DNA of 64,000 bases from NCBI GenBank assembly GCA_944384295.1, contig CALWSU010000001.1:124001-188000 (forward strand), in the 5' to 3' direction. The notes beneath the pieces are model-generated. The model did not search any database. It saw only the letters and a list, made by a program, of their open reading frames with translations, and had not been told where the DNA came from. Position 1 is the stretch's first letter; every line of letters starts with the position of its first letter. Shown one piece after another: positions 17,194 through 26,156 of the stretch. Source of the stretch: an uncultured Lachnospiraceae bacterium. Lineage in GTDB: Bacteria > Bacillota > Clostridia > Lachnospirales > Anaerotignaceae. The translations under genes and the position numbers were made by a program.

Positions 17194-18225
17194 TTATTCT
17201 GCGCTTGTTGTTTCGTCTGTAGACGCTTCATCTGTATTTGATAACTCTGTTGGTGCTACTGTTGCATCTACAGCATCTGTAGCTGTTGTTTCGTCTGTTG
17301 TAGCTGCTTCGTCTGTTGTTACTTCATCTGTGTTTGTATTGCTTGTTGCATCTGCACCTTCCCATGCACAAATGAAAGCACCTTTATATGTTTCTTCAAT
17401 TGTTTTTTGTACTTTAGGTGTCTGGTATGCAGCAACGACTTTCTGGTATACTTCATTGTCTTTGTCTGCGGTACGCGCTACAATGACATTAATCAAATCA
17501 GGTACTGCTTCATTTGTTTCAGGGTTTACATCTTCTACAAAGATAGTGTCTGCTGTAGGATCTAAACCAGCTGTATATGCGTTACCGCCGTTGATGATAG
17601 CAGCAGTGCAATCAGGCAACAGATTTGCCAATGTTGCGGATTCTGCTTCAATGATGTCGATTTGTTTATTGTATTTTGTAATATCTGCTTTTGTAGGTAC
17701 GAAACCTTTTGCAGGATCACATTCGATGATACCAGCTTTTTCTAACAACTTTAATGCACGACCGCCGTTTGTCAGGTCACTAGGAATTGCAATCACATCG
17801 CCATCTTTGATTTCATCAATGGAAGAAATTTTATCTTTGTTGTTGTAGATACCCAAAGGCGCAATCAAAGTATCGCCAATTGCTGTAATATCATAGCCTT
17901 TCTGTTGGATATCATTTGCCAGATATGCTTTATGCTGGAAAGCATTCAAATCAATATCGCCATCATTCAAAGCCTGATTGGGGATAGCATAGTCTGTATA
18001 TTTTACCAATTCTACTTCGATATTATCTGGTGCAAGCAATTCATTGATAGTATCCCATTGTGCATTGTATTCCCCTACTACACCTACTTTTACAATGGTT
18101 TTTTCTGCTGTACCTTCCTGTGTGTTTGCTGTGTCTGCTGTGTCTGTGCTGCCGCAAGCAGTCAATGCAGCTGCGGTTGCTGCTGTCAATGTCAGCGCAA
18201 TCCATCTTTTCCAATTCTTTTTCAT
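17194..18225 (-). CDS. metQ: Methionine ABC transporter, substrate-binding lipoprotein, with a Thr/Asp/Glu-rich tail
   Basis: The 343-aa lipoprotein has a signal peptide ending in LTAC (lipidated C24), followed by the NlpA/MetQ fold (KVGVVGEYNAQWD, NAFQHKAYL, PSDLTNGGRALKLLEKAG, NGGNAYTAGLDP). It would deliver methionine to MetI/MetN. Unlike typical MetQ (about 270 residues), it carries a C-terminal extension of about 50 residues made almost only of Thr, Asp, Glu, Ala and Ser after the usual end near CAWEGAD. The tail is probably disordered. A lipoprotein is anchored at its N-terminus, so the tail would project outward. Confidence 0.92.
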   Translation of the reverse strand: MKKNWKRWIALTLTAATAAALTACGSTDTADTANTQEGTAEKTIVKVGVVGEYNAQWDTINELLAPDNIEVELVKYTDYAIPNQALNDGDIDLNAFQHKAYLANDIQQKGYDITAIGDTLIAPLGIYNNKDKISSIDEIKDGDVIAIPSDLTNGGRALKLLEKAGIIECDPAKGFVPTKADITKYNKQIDIIEAESATLANLLPDCTAAIINGGNAYTAGLDPTADTIFVEDVNPETNEAVPDLINVIVARTADKDNEVYQKVVAAYQTPKVQKTIEETYKGAFICAWEGADATSNTNTDEVTTDEAATTDETTATDAVDATVAPTELSNTDEASTDETTSAE

Positions 18226-18304
18226 ACTTTCCTACATCCTTTCCTTTTGCTTAAATTCATTAAAATTTTATTGATAGAAATAGTATTCTATTTCGTCACA
18301 ATCC

Positions 18305-18982
18305 TCAATGTGTTGTTCTGCGTATAATCAAATTCCCGATTCCTTGTATGATACTGATAATCACTAAAATAATGATGACCGTTACCCAAATCATATCTCG
18401 ATATCCCATTTGATGTCCGTAACGAATGGCAAAATCCCCAAGACCACCAGCACCAATCGCGCCAGCCATAGCAGTAATACCAATCAAGCTAACCATTGTT
18501 ATCATAGTGACACGTGTAATCCCTGGAATACTTTCCTTTAAATATACGCTAAAAATGATTTCGATTGGAGAAAACCCCATTGCTGCACTGGCTTCCACCA
18601 AACCATAATCCACATCGGACAATACAGACTCAATTTGTCTTGCAAAAAATGGTACTGTACCAGCAATCAAAGCGATATATGCACCTGGTACCCCTGTACC
18701 GGTACCCATAATTGCACGACTGACCGGAATCAACAAAATCATCAAAATAATAAATGGTATGGAACGAATGACATCAATTGCTTTGTCAAAAAAATTATAT
18801 ACGGCTACCTGACGCATAATACCGTCTTTTTTTGTCACAATCAATACCACACCTAATAATAAACCCAATATAAAAGATATGATGCCAGAAACAAAGAGCA
18901 TTTGTAGTGTTTGTCCGATACATTTGACCAGTTCTGCACCCAATGGCTCTAGGTTTGGCGCAATTTGATATAAAAAGCTCAT
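18305..18982 (-). CDS. metI: Methionine ABC transporter permease
   Basis: The 225-aa integral membrane protein has five to six hydrophobic segments and the MetI/BPD permease loop (EASAAMGFSPIEIIFSVYLK) that docks onto MetN. The N-terminal TLQMLFVSGIISFILGLLLG segment is typical of the family. It overlaps metN by 4 nt (ATGA) and is followed by metQ after a 79-nt gap. Confidence 0.95.
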   Translation of the reverse strand: MSFLYQIAPNLEPLGAELVKCIGQTLQMLFVSGIISFILGLLLGVVLIVTKKDGIMRQVAVYNFFDKAIDVIRSIPFIILMILLIPVSRAIMGTGTGVPGAYIALIAGTVPFFARQIESVLSDVDYGLVEASAAMGFSPIEIIFSVYLKESIPGITRVTMITMVSLIGITAMAGAIGAGGLGDFAIRYGHQMGYRDMIWVTVIIILVIISIIQGIGNLIIRRTTH

Positions 18983-20010
18983 TCCTGAATCACCTCCATA
19001 TCTACTTGACGTTCACGAATATAGGCAATCGCCTTTTCCATATTTGCTTTTTCACCGCTTAGTGTTACCACCAATTTCCCAATCGTCTTACCTTTCAAAA
19101 TATCAATATTGCCATAAATAATATTTGCTTTTACATCAAAAGCTTCTGACAAATACGAAATCAAAGGCTCCCCGGCATTATTTGCAGAATAGGTCAGCAT
19201 TACCATTTTTTCACCCGGCTGTAAAATGGTCAAAGGATTTTTTTCTGCGATCAATTCATAAATTTTATCTACATTGCCCGCTGTACTGATAAAATCTTTT
19301 GTAACTGGTTTTTGTGGGTGTACAAAAACATCTTCTGTGGTGCCTTCCTCTACCACATGCCCCAGCTCCATGATTGCCACTCTATCACAAATATCTTTGA
19401 CAACTGCCATTTCATGTGTAATGATGACAATGGTAATGCCCAATTCTTCATTGACTTTTTTCAGCAATGCCAAGATAGACTTTGTTGTCTGGGGGTCTAA
19501 CGCACTAGTTGCTTCATCGCATAACAACACTTTCGGGTCATTTGCCAATGCTCTCGCAATCGCAACCCTTTGTTTCTGCCCACCAGATAACTGAGAAGGA
19601 TAGGCGTCTTTTTTATCGGATAAACCTACCAATTCCAGCAATGACAATATTTTCTGATTTTTTTGCTCTTGTGATAAATTGCTTTTCTTCAATGGAAATG
19701 CAATATTTTGGTATACTGTACGAGAACGCAGCAGATTGAAATGCTGAAAAATCATTCCTATTTTCAGGCGCATTTGACGCAATTTCTTTTCATCTAAACC
19801 TGTCAATTCTACACCGTCCACAGTAACTGTACCTTGCGTTGGTTTTTCTAACAGATTGATACAACGTACCAATGTCGATTTTCCGGCACCTGAAAAACCA
19901 ATGATACCAAATATCTCGCCTTCTTTAATATCCAAAGAAACATCTTGCACTGCATGAACGCTTGATGCACCGCTTTGGAATGTCTTGCTGACGTGTTTTA
20001 ACTGAATCAT
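18979..20010 (-). CDS. metN: Methionine ABC transporter, ATP-binding protein
   Basis: The 343-aa ATPase has Walker A GFSGAGKST, Q-loop IFQHFNLL, signature LSGGQKQRVAIARAL, Walker B VLLCDEATSALD and the H-loop His. These are followed by the C-terminal NIL domain (about residues 260-343) that senses methionine in family members. Start ATG 20010 is 9 nt after GGAG; ATG 20016 is only 3 nt away from it. It is the first gene behind the T-box. Confidence 0.95.
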   Translation of the reverse strand: MIQLKHVSKTFQSGASSVHAVQDVSLDIKEGEIFGIIGFSGAGKSTLVRCINLLEKPTQGTVTVDGVELTGLDEKKLRQMRLKIGMIFQHFNLLRSRTVYQNIAFPLKKSNLSQEQKNQKILSLLELVGLSDKKDAYPSQLSGGQKQRVAIARALANDPKVLLCDEATSALDPQTTKSILALLKKVNEELGITIVIITHEMAVVKDICDRVAIMELGHVVEEGTTEDVFVHPQKPVTKDFISTAGNVDKIYELIAEKNPLTILQPGEKMVMLTYSANNAGEPLISYLSEAFDVKANIIYGNIDILKGKTIGKLVVTLSGEKANMEKAIAYIRERQVDMEVIQE

Positions 20011-20029
20011 GTCCATTGACTCCTTTCCG

Positions 20030-20320
20030 AAAAATAAAAAAGCTCTCATCCGATTAGGACGAAAGCGTAAATTCGTGATACCACCTAACTTCATCTGTTT
20101 TTCACAAAACAGACCTCTGCAAGTACGTCCCAATTGGGGAGATACTCCGGCACTGTAACGGGTGCAACCGTTATGACCTAACCCGAAGGCTCAACCATAC
20201 GACTCCGAGACCATCTTCATATACATACTCCTGCTTTCTTCCACCAACCGAAAACTCTCTGAAAGGCACTCTGTATACTACTCTTCTTTTCCACGTCTTT
20301 CTTCTGTGCAACTGAAACAT
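20030..20320 (-). promoter_or_regulatory. T-box leader (Met specifier) of metNIQ
   Basis: On the minus strand the leader shows a stem I region (GAGAGTTTTCGGTTGGTGG and downstream), a conserved T-box bulge AGGTGGTATCACG (20074-20086), and the usual AATTTACGCTTTCGTCC antiterminator side. It ends with a terminator stem GCTTTCGTCC / CGGATGAGAGC (20041-20065) and TTTTTTATTTTT. The specifier position reads ATG (20218-20220) followed by AAG, matching methionine transport. Uncharged tRNA-Met would favour readthrough. Confidence 0.9.
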
Positions 20321-20349
20321 ATTGTAATCTTGTTATTTCTGTTTGTCAA
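20321..20349 (-). promoter_or_regulatory. Promoter of the T-box-metNIQ unit
   Basis: On the minus strand a perfect TTGACA (20344-20349), a 17-nt spacer and TACAAT (20321-20326). The -35 begins 1 nt after the xdhC stop codon, and no terminator separates the selenium/molybdenum operon from it. Confidence 0.85.
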
Positions 20350-20350
20350 G

Positions 20351-21361
20351 TTATTTTTTAGAAAAATACACGAGATTGTTTCCACCGCAAATCATGCCCA
20401 AAGCAGCACTATCTTCAGCTTGTAATACATAATGTTGTAAATCTTGTTGCCCTGTTTGCAATGCATCACAATGACAAAGTGCCGCATACTCTACCGCACC
20501 GCCTCCAATGCTGCCCGCTACAATTTTTCCATTCTTGACTACCATACGCGCGCCTGCCTCTCTTGGTGCAGAACCGTCCTTTTGTACAATCAAAGCCAAA
20601 CCACAATCTTCTATGGTGCAAAGTGCGTCTAATACCTGTGCATCTATGGTATCTATTTTATTTTTATTTTTCACTTGTATGATTTCCGCCGCAATACAAA
20701 CAGCGATTTCTTCCGGTGTCACTGCACCGATTTTCAAGCCTATGGGGGCGTAGATTTCTTCTATTTTTTGTTTAGAAAAGCCATCTTCTAAAAGTTGTTG
20801 TTTTGTTTTGGCAACCTTTTGTTTGCTCCCAATCATACCAAGATAAGCATATTTTCTGTTTAAAATTTCTCGTACACAGAGCAAATCCGCTTGATGTCCT
20901 CTTGTGACTACAATATAATAACTCCCTGGTACATCTGGAATCTTTGAAAATGCTGTTTGAAAATCACTACATGCTACATTGTCCGCTTCTGGAAATCGTT
21001 CTGTATTGGCAAACTCTTGTCGGTCATCTACCACAGTCACAGAAAATCCCAATAATTTACCCAATCGTACCAGCGATAAAGAAATATGTCCGCCGCCTAA
21101 TATCACCCATTGTGGACTGTTACAAAAACGTTCTACAAAAATCTGATTTTCCTGTACAGCAACACAGGTTTTGCTATCTTGCTTTGCTACCAAAGGCAAA
21201 ACTTCTTTTGCCCAATCCTGCATGCCTTCTGGCGCGTACAAAATTTTATCTTCCTGCCACAAAAACTGTACCCCTTGCAAAGCCCCATCATATACCAATG
21301 CACTACCAACCCAATCATATTGTTGCAAAGCATCTCTTAATGTTTGATATATTTTCTGCAT
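20351..21361 (-). CDS. XdhC/CoxI-family maturation protein with permuted domains
   Basis: The 336-aa protein belongs to the XdhC family, which binds molybdopterin cofactor and helps insert it, with terminal sulfur or selenium, into molybdenum hydroxylases. The order is unusual. The Rossmann domain comes first (WVILGGGHISLSLVRLG at about 85-101, MIGSKQK, PIGLKIGAVTPEEIAV). The XdhC_CoxI domain (GSAPREAGARM, GSIGGGAVEY, LGMICGGNN) is at about 255-336. Canonical XdhC has them the other way round. Start ATG 21361 follows GGAGAAGG. It is the last gene of the operon. Confidence 0.9.
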   Translation of the reverse strand: MQKIYQTLRDALQQYDWVGSALVYDGALQGVQFLWQEDKILYAPEGMQDWAKEVLPLVAKQDSKTCVAVQENQIFVERFCNSPQWVILGGGHISLSLVRLGKLLGFSVTVVDDRQEFANTERFPEADNVACSDFQTAFSKIPDVPGSYYIVVTRGHQADLLCVREILNRKYAYLGMIGSKQKVAKTKQQLLEDGFSKQKIEEIYAPIGLKIGAVTPEEIAVCIAAEIIQVKNKNKIDTIDAQVLDALCTIEDCGLALIVQKDGSAPREAGARMVVKNGKIVAGSIGGGAVEYAALCHCDALQTGQQDLQHYVLQAEDSAALGMICGGNNLVYFSKK

Positions 21362-21374
21362 CTTCCTTCTCCTT

Positions 21375-22052
21375 TTATTGATTCGCTTGTAAACTTCCAC
21401 AGATACAAGGATACATAAAATATTTTTGAAATTGCTGTATCTGTTGTACTGTCATATACTCTGCTTGATTGCCCAAAATACACCCTTGTATTTGCTGCCA
21501 AAACGCACCATATCCTTTGTACAAAATCTGTGCAACATCTTCCATTCGTAATACATGTTTTCCACATATCCCCAATGTTTGCTCTACCAAGGCTGCACGA
21601 TGACATACTTTCTGCAATTCTTGCCCAATACAAGATAAGCCTACTACCGTTATCAAAAAATCGCAAGCCTTTGGCAAGACAGGCTCTGTATCATTTGGAA
21701 ATTTCAAAGGCAAACGTTTTGCGCCGTCTGCTTCTACCAGTACCACATCTGCACAATCATATATCCATATAGATTCTGGCAATGCGCCCATTTTTTCTGT
21801 ACTGATTTGTGTCCCTGCCACGACAAAACCATTTGTTTCTAATTTGTGTTGTATGTCTGCTGCCTGCTCTGCCCATATGCTGCGATTTTCAGGCAAATAC
21901 ATTTTTGTGGTTGTGGTCAAAAGCACCTTTTTTCCCATAGCATGATATTCTTTTGCTAAAGTATATAATAAACTGGTCTTTCCTCCTGCGCCCACTGCAC
22001 AGATACAATGTGCCTGTTCTGGTATTTGTAATTTTTGTACCCAAAAACCCAT
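21375..22052 (-). CDS. yqeC: Selenium cofactor biosynthesis protein YqeC
   Basis: The 225-aa P-loop protein has GAGGKTSLLYTLA near the N-terminus, TTTTKMYLP and a VEADGAKRLPLK acidic motif. These are the features of YqeC proteins found with selenium-dependent molybdenum hydroxylases. The biochemical role is not established; a nucleotide-dependent step in making the labile selenium cofactor is proposed in the literature on these clusters. ATG 22052 lies 2 nt after the DUF3343 stop; a GTG at 22064 is an alternative. Confidence 0.88.
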   Translation of the reverse strand: MGFWVQKLQIPEQAHCICAVGAGGKTSLLYTLAKEYHAMGKKVLLTTTTKMYLPENRSIWAEQAADIQHKLETNGFVVAGTQISTEKMGALPESIWIYDCADVVLVEADGAKRLPLKFPNDTEPVLPKACDFLITVVGLSCIGQELQKVCHRAALVEQTLGICGKHVLRMEDVAQILYKGYGAFWQQIQGCILGNQAEYMTVQQIQQFQKYFMYPCICGSLQANQ

Positions 22053-22054
22053 AG

Positions 22055-22291
22055 CTACACCCACAATTCATAAGAGGCATCATATGTCAAATGATTTTGC
22101 TGCAACAACTGTTCCATATCCGCACGCGCCGTGATTGGCATTTTCCATGCCAAACCACAGCCAGCGGTGATTTGTGTTGGAATAGGAATCAATCTACCTA
22201 CCACACCTGCCTGATGTGCCGCTTCCTCTAACGCCAGTGCTTCTGTAGTCGTATGAAATGCCACTACAAAACAAAGTTCTTTTTTCCTCAT
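22055..22291 (-). CDS. DUF3343 putative Se/S carrier protein
   Basis: The 78-aa protein contains the DUF3343 pattern, including the conserved cysteine in TAGCGLAWK, which is thought to carry selenium or sulfur between enzymes. Start ATG 22291 follows GGAGG by 7 nt and overlaps the desulfurase stop as ATGA. Its place directly after a cysteine desulfurase supports a carrier role. Confidence 0.85.
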   Translation of the reverse strand: MRKKELCFVVAFHTTTEALALEEAAHQAGVVGRLIPIPTQITAGCGLAWKMPITARADMEQLLQQNHLTYDASYELWV

Positions 22292-23433
22292 GTCCATTCC
22301 TCCGCAATTTCGCGCACCGCTTGTATGGCTGTCTGTATTTCTTCTTCTGTGTTAAAATAGCTAAAGCTAAACCGTACCGCGCCTTGTGTTTCTGTTTGAA
22401 AATGCTGATGCATCAATGGTGCGCAATGTGCGCCGCCTCTGGTTGCAATATCGTATCGTTCTGCCAATGCATCACAAACTTCCTCTGCTGGATTATCACC
22501 AATATTGAGCGTGACAATTGGTGCACGTTCTGACTGTGAAAAATCACCATATATTTTTATTTGTGGAATTTGTCGTACTGCTTCATAAAACATACGCATA
22601 TGTTTTTGTTCCTGTGCACGTATATTATCCATACCTGTTTCTGTAATCCAATCCAAAGCAGCGGATAAGCCAGCAATGCCATGTCCATTTAATGTACCCG
22701 CCTCCAAATGCGTGGGCATTTCTTCTGGATGTATTTTTCGATAGCTTTGTACTCCGCTACCGCCCACACAAAAACAGGGCAATGTGATTTCTTTTTGCAG
22801 ACATAAGCCGCCTGTTCCTTGCGGTCCCATCAAAGATTTATGCCCAGTGAAACAAAGTACATCAATCCCCATTTGTTCCATATCTATGGAAAATACGCCT
22901 GCTGTTTGGGAAGCATCTACCACAAAATACAGATTGTGCTTTTTACAAAATGCACCTATACGCACAATATCTACCATATTTCCTGTCACATTAGAAGCGT
23001 GTGTACAGACAATCCCTTTTGTATTGGGCTGCAAGTACTCTTCCAATAAATCATAACGCACCGTACCGCATGCATCACAAGGCAAGATAGAGAGCGAAAC
23101 GCCTTCTTGCTGCTCTTTGCGGTAAAGCGGACGTAATACGCTGTTATGCTCCATTGCAGTCGTGATGACATGGTCGCCAGCATGAAATAGCCCTTGTATT
23201 GTCATATTCAGACTTTGTGTAGAATTGGCAGTAAACACAACTTGTGCAGGATCTGATACACCAAATAAATTGGCTATTTTCTTTCTTGTGCCATAAATCA
23301 CACGTGCCGCCGATAAAGAAGCCGTATGTCCACCGCGTCCACTGTTTCCCATATGTCGTATGGCATTGTATACTGCATCTGCGACTGCTTCCGGTTTGTG
23401 GAAACTTGTTGCCGCACTATCCAAATAAATCAT
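22288..23433 (-). CDS. Cysteine desulfurase-like aminotransferase class V of the Se-Mo cluster
   Basis: The 381-aa PLP enzyme has the lysine K199 (FTGHKSL) that binds PLP, the N-terminal YLDSAATS motif and the catalytic C337 in TRGGAHCAPL. This subtype is found next to yqeB/yqeC/selD and is expected to supply sulfur, or selenium from selenocysteine, for the hydroxylase cofactor. It overlaps modC by 17 nt. Confidence 0.9.
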   Translation of the reverse strand: MIYLDSAATSFHKPEAVADAVYNAIRHMGNSGRGGHTASLSAARVIYGTRKKIANLFGVSDPAQVVFTANSTQSLNMTIQGLFHAGDHVITTAMEHNSVLRPLYRKEQQEGVSLSILPCDACGTVRYDLLEEYLQPNTKGIVCTHASNVTGNMVDIVRIGAFCKKHNLYFVVDASQTAGVFSIDMEQMGIDVLCFTGHKSLMGPQGTGGLCLQKEITLPCFCVGGSGVQSYRKIHPEEMPTHLEAGTLNGHGIAGLSAALDWITETGMDNIRAQEQKHMRMFYEAVRQIPQIKIYGDFSQSERAPIVTLNIGDNPAEEVCDALAERYDIATRGGAHCAPLMHQHFQTETQGAVRFSFSYFNTEEEIQTAIQAVREIAEEWT

Positions 23434-24145
23434 ACTGCCCCTCCTTGTATCCTTGTATCAAAATCCTGCCTTCTTGTGACTGTGGTTGTGCAAACACATC
23501 TTTTGTATTGCCCAATTCCGCAATTTTCCCACATTCCATAACCATACAGCGTTGTGTCAAACGATAGATTTCTTCTTTATTATGTGATACTAGTATGGCA
23601 ATGCCCCCAAAATCTTGTAAAACCGTTTGCATCTGTTCCACCAATTCTTGTCGTAAAAAACTATCCAAAGCAGAAAATGGTTCATCTAATAAAATGACTC
23701 TAGGTTTTGCTGCCAGTAGGCGAATCATTGCAACGCGTTGCTGCTGTCCGCCCGAAATTTTTGCAGGATATTGTTCTGCTACTTCTGCTATATAAAATCG
23801 TTCTAACATATCTCGAATCCAATTTATATTTTTTCGTTTCCCTTGTGCAAAAGCAATATTTTGTGTCACGGTCATATTGGGAAACAGTGCATAGTTTTGA
23901 AATAAATATCCAATACCACGTTTTTTTGCTGGTAAACATACTTTTTTTTGGCTATCATATAAGATTTCATTGTCTAAAGTAATGCTACCACAATCAGGCT
24001 GTAAAATCCCTGCCAACATACGCAATGTTACACTTTTTCCACACCCACTACGCCCTAAAATACCAAGCACCTCATCTTGCAGGTCTAAGGAAATTTCAAT
24101 ATTTTGTGTCTTTACTTTTTTGCATAAATGGGCTTGTAATTTCAA
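23417..24145 (-). CDS. modC: Molybdate ABC transporter, ATP-binding protein
   Basis: The 242-aa ATPase has Walker A GRSGCGKSVTLR, Q-loop LFQNYALFPNMT, signature ISGGQQQRVAMIRLL and Walker B VILLDEPFSALD. It is a short ModC that lacks the C-terminal molybdate-binding (MOP) domain of the E. coli protein. It overlaps modB by 4 nt. Confidence 0.93.
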   Translation of the reverse strand: MKLQAHLCKKVKTQNIEISLDLQDEVLGILGRSGCGKSVTLRMLAGILQPDCGSITLDNEILYDSQKKVCLPAKKRGIGYLFQNYALFPNMTVTQNIAFAQGKRKNINWIRDMLERFYIAEVAEQYPAKISGGQQQRVAMIRLLAAKPRVILLDEPFSALDSFLRQELVEQMQTVLQDFGGIAILVSHNKEEIYRLTQRCMVMECGKIAELGNTKDVFAQPQSQEGRILIQGYKEGQYDLFG

Positions 24146-24813
24146 AATATATCTTCCTCCCCTACCTGTTTCATTCTTTCAAAATAATGAATGCCTATCA
24201 TAGCCAATGCAGATAACACGACAATCAACAGCGACCATGCATATGCTGCGCTGCGGTTGCCTGCCTGTACTGCTGTATAGACTGCCAATGCCATTGTTTG
24301 TGTTTTACCCGGAATATTGCCTGCCAGCATAATCGTTGCGCCAAATTCCCCCATTGCACGCGCAAATGCCAAAATCACACCTGCCAAAATACCACTTTTG
24401 CAATTGGGCAATATCACGCGAAATAAAATTTTCCATTCACCGGCACCCAATGTACGCGCCGCGTCCAGCAAACGAAAATCCATCTGTGCCATTGCTCCTC
24501 TTACCGCACGATACAGCAATGGAAAAGAAACTACAAAAGCTGCCGCAATTGCACCACGCACCGAAAACAGAAAAGGCAGCCCGATTTCATTACAAAAACG
24601 ACCAATTGGGCTATTTTTTCCAAATACAATCAACAGAAAAAAGCCTGTTACCGTAGGCGGCAAAACGAGAGGCAAAGTCAAAACCGTATCCACCAATGGG
24701 CGCAATCTATGTAATTTCATAGCGCCATATGCACACGCAATTCCAAATAATACAGAAAATAGCGTTGCACAAACTGCAACTTGTATGGAAATCCAAAGAG
24801 GGGATAAATCCAT
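24142..24813 (-). CDS. modB: Molybdate ABC transporter permease
   Basis: The 223-aa membrane protein has five or more hydrophobic helices and the EAA-like loop DAARTLGAGEWKILFRVILP. The N-terminal segment SPLWISIQVAVCATLFSVLF and PLVLPPTVTGFFLL are typical of ModB. It follows modA after 15 nt. Confidence 0.95.
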   Translation of the reverse strand: MDLSPLWISIQVAVCATLFSVLFGIACAYGAMKLHRLRPLVDTVLTLPLVLPPTVTGFFLLIVFGKNSPIGRFCNEIGLPFLFSVRGAIAAAFVVSFPLLYRAVRGAMAQMDFRLLDAARTLGAGEWKILFRVILPNCKSGILAGVILAFARAMGEFGATIMLAGNIPGKTQTMALAVYTAVQAGNRSAAYAWSLLIVVLSALAMIGIHYFERMKQVGEEDIF

Positions 24814-24828
24814 GATATTTCCCTCCGT

Positions 24829-25656
24829 TTATTGTGCGATACAAGTAAAGCCATAAGATGTAAAGGCTTCTTTTGCTTCCTCACTGCATAAATAGTCTAA
24901 AAATGCTTGTGCTTGTTCTGGATTTGTGCTAGATTGTACCACTGCTGCTGGATATAATACCTGTGGTGCGTCTTCTGGCGCGGCACAAATCACCTGTATT
25001 TTATCACTTGTCTTGGCATCGGTTGCATATACCACACCACAATCTACTTCACCTGTTTCTACCCATGCCAAAACTTCACGTACATTACTTGCAAATACTG
25101 CTTGTTTTTGTACTTCGTCCCAAATGCCTAGATTTTCAAAAATCTGCATCGCATATTTTCCTGCGGGTACACTTTCTGCTTCTCCTAACGCAATACGAGG
25201 ATTGCTGTCTAAAATTTCTGCAAATCCAGTCACTTTCGTTTCACCTGCCGGCGCAATCAGTACAATTTCATTTTGCAGCATATCTTTTCTGGTGGCAGAA
25301 TCAATCAGCCCTTGTTCTTCCAAAGCATCCATATTGCTTTCGGCAGCAGAAAAGAATAAATCCACAGGCGCGCCTTCTTCAATTTGTGCTTGCAGTGCAC
25401 CACTACCACCAAATGTAAAAGAAATATCGACTTCTGGGTGTTCTGTTTCATATTGCGCGGCTAATTCTTCCATAACATCTGTTAGGCTTGCCGCTGCGGA
25501 GACTGTCAATGCAACCGGTTCTGTTTGTGTGGTTTGTTCTGTTTGTTCCGCTTTGTCTGTCTGGTCTGCTGTGCTTTCCTGTGTGGTACAACCTGCCAAG
25601 CTGCCTATTGCCAACAATGCCGCCATGATAACCCCTATAAAATACTGTTTTTTCAT
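24829..25656 (-). CDS. modA: Molybdate-binding lipoprotein
   Basis: The 275-aa lipoprotein has a signal peptide ending LAGC (C23) and a Thr/Gln/Glu-rich linker. The ModA fold follows, with AAASLTDVMEELA, FGGSGALQAQIEEGAP and DLFFSAA, the residues that hold the oxyanion. Start ATG 25656 is preceded by AGGAGG; upstream in-frame codons fall inside mog. It overlaps mog by 4 nt. Confidence 0.95.
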   Translation of the reverse strand: MKKQYFIGVIMAALLAIGSLAGCTTQESTADQTDKAEQTEQTTQTEPVALTVSAAASLTDVMEELAAQYETEHPEVDISFTFGGSGALQAQIEEGAPVDLFFSAAESNMDALEEQGLIDSATRKDMLQNEIVLIAPAGETKVTGFAEILDSNPRIALGEAESVPAGKYAMQIFENLGIWDEVQKQAVFASNVREVLAWVETGEVDCGVVYATDAKTSDKIQVICAAPEDAPQVLYPAAVVQSSTNPEQAQAFLDYLCSEEAKEAFTSYGFTCIAQ

Positions 25657-26156
25657 GCTTTTTCCTCCTGACTTGCACATTCTCTGGTATGATTTGTTAA
25701 AATATCTAAGCCATGCCGTAATGCAGGCAAAATGCAACTCAAATTTTCTTTGACACCCTTTGGACTTCCAGGCAAATTCACAATCAAAGTTTGCGCACGA
25801 ATCACAGACACCCCACGACTGAGCATTGCTCTTGGCGTAATTTGCATAGAATATGCACGCATGGCTTCACTCAGCCCTGGTACCTGTTTTTGCGCAATCT
25901 CCAAAGTTGCTTCTGGCGTACAATCTCTTGGAGCAAATCCCGTGCCACCGGTCGTTAAAATCAAATCTGCCAAATTTTCATCGCAAATCTTACGCATTGT
26001 TTCGGCTAATTGCATTTGTTCATCAGGCAGTATTTTCTGAATGATTACTTGATAACCGGCTTGCTCCATCATTTCCTTTGCAACTGCGCCGCTGACATCT
26101 TCACGCAGCCCTGCCGCTCCTTTGTCACTTGCTGTTAAAATCGCTACACGATACAA
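25653..26156 (-). CDS. MogA/MoaB-family molybdopterin adenylyltransferase
   Basis: The 167-aa protein has the MoCF_biosynth fold with ILTTGGTGFAPRDCTPEAT and NLPGSPKGV, which bind molybdopterin. Family members adenylate molybdopterin before metal insertion. The only fitting start is TTG 26156, giving a 32-nt overlap with the MOSC gene, with AGGAG 12 nt upstream. The start is less certain than for the neighbours. Confidence 0.9.
   Translation of the reverse strand: MYRVAILTASDKGAAGLREDVSGAVAKEMMEQAGYQVIIQKILPDEQMQLAETMRKICDENLADLILTTGGTGFAPRDCTPEATLEIAQKQVPGLSEAMRAYSMQITPRAMLSRGVSVIRAQTLIVNLPGSPKGVKENLSCILPALRHGLDILTNHTRECASQEEKA

Noticed and set aside
17048-17848. Plus-strand open frame of 266 codons opposite metQ
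   Set aside because: It is antisense to metQ; the Val/Ser-rich product simply mirrors the repetitive Thr/Asp codons of the MetQ tail.
24926-25753. Long plus-strand open frame (275 codons) opposite modA
   Set aside because: It is antisense to a well-supported modA lipoprotein gene, has no ribosome site and a composition expected of a shadow frame.
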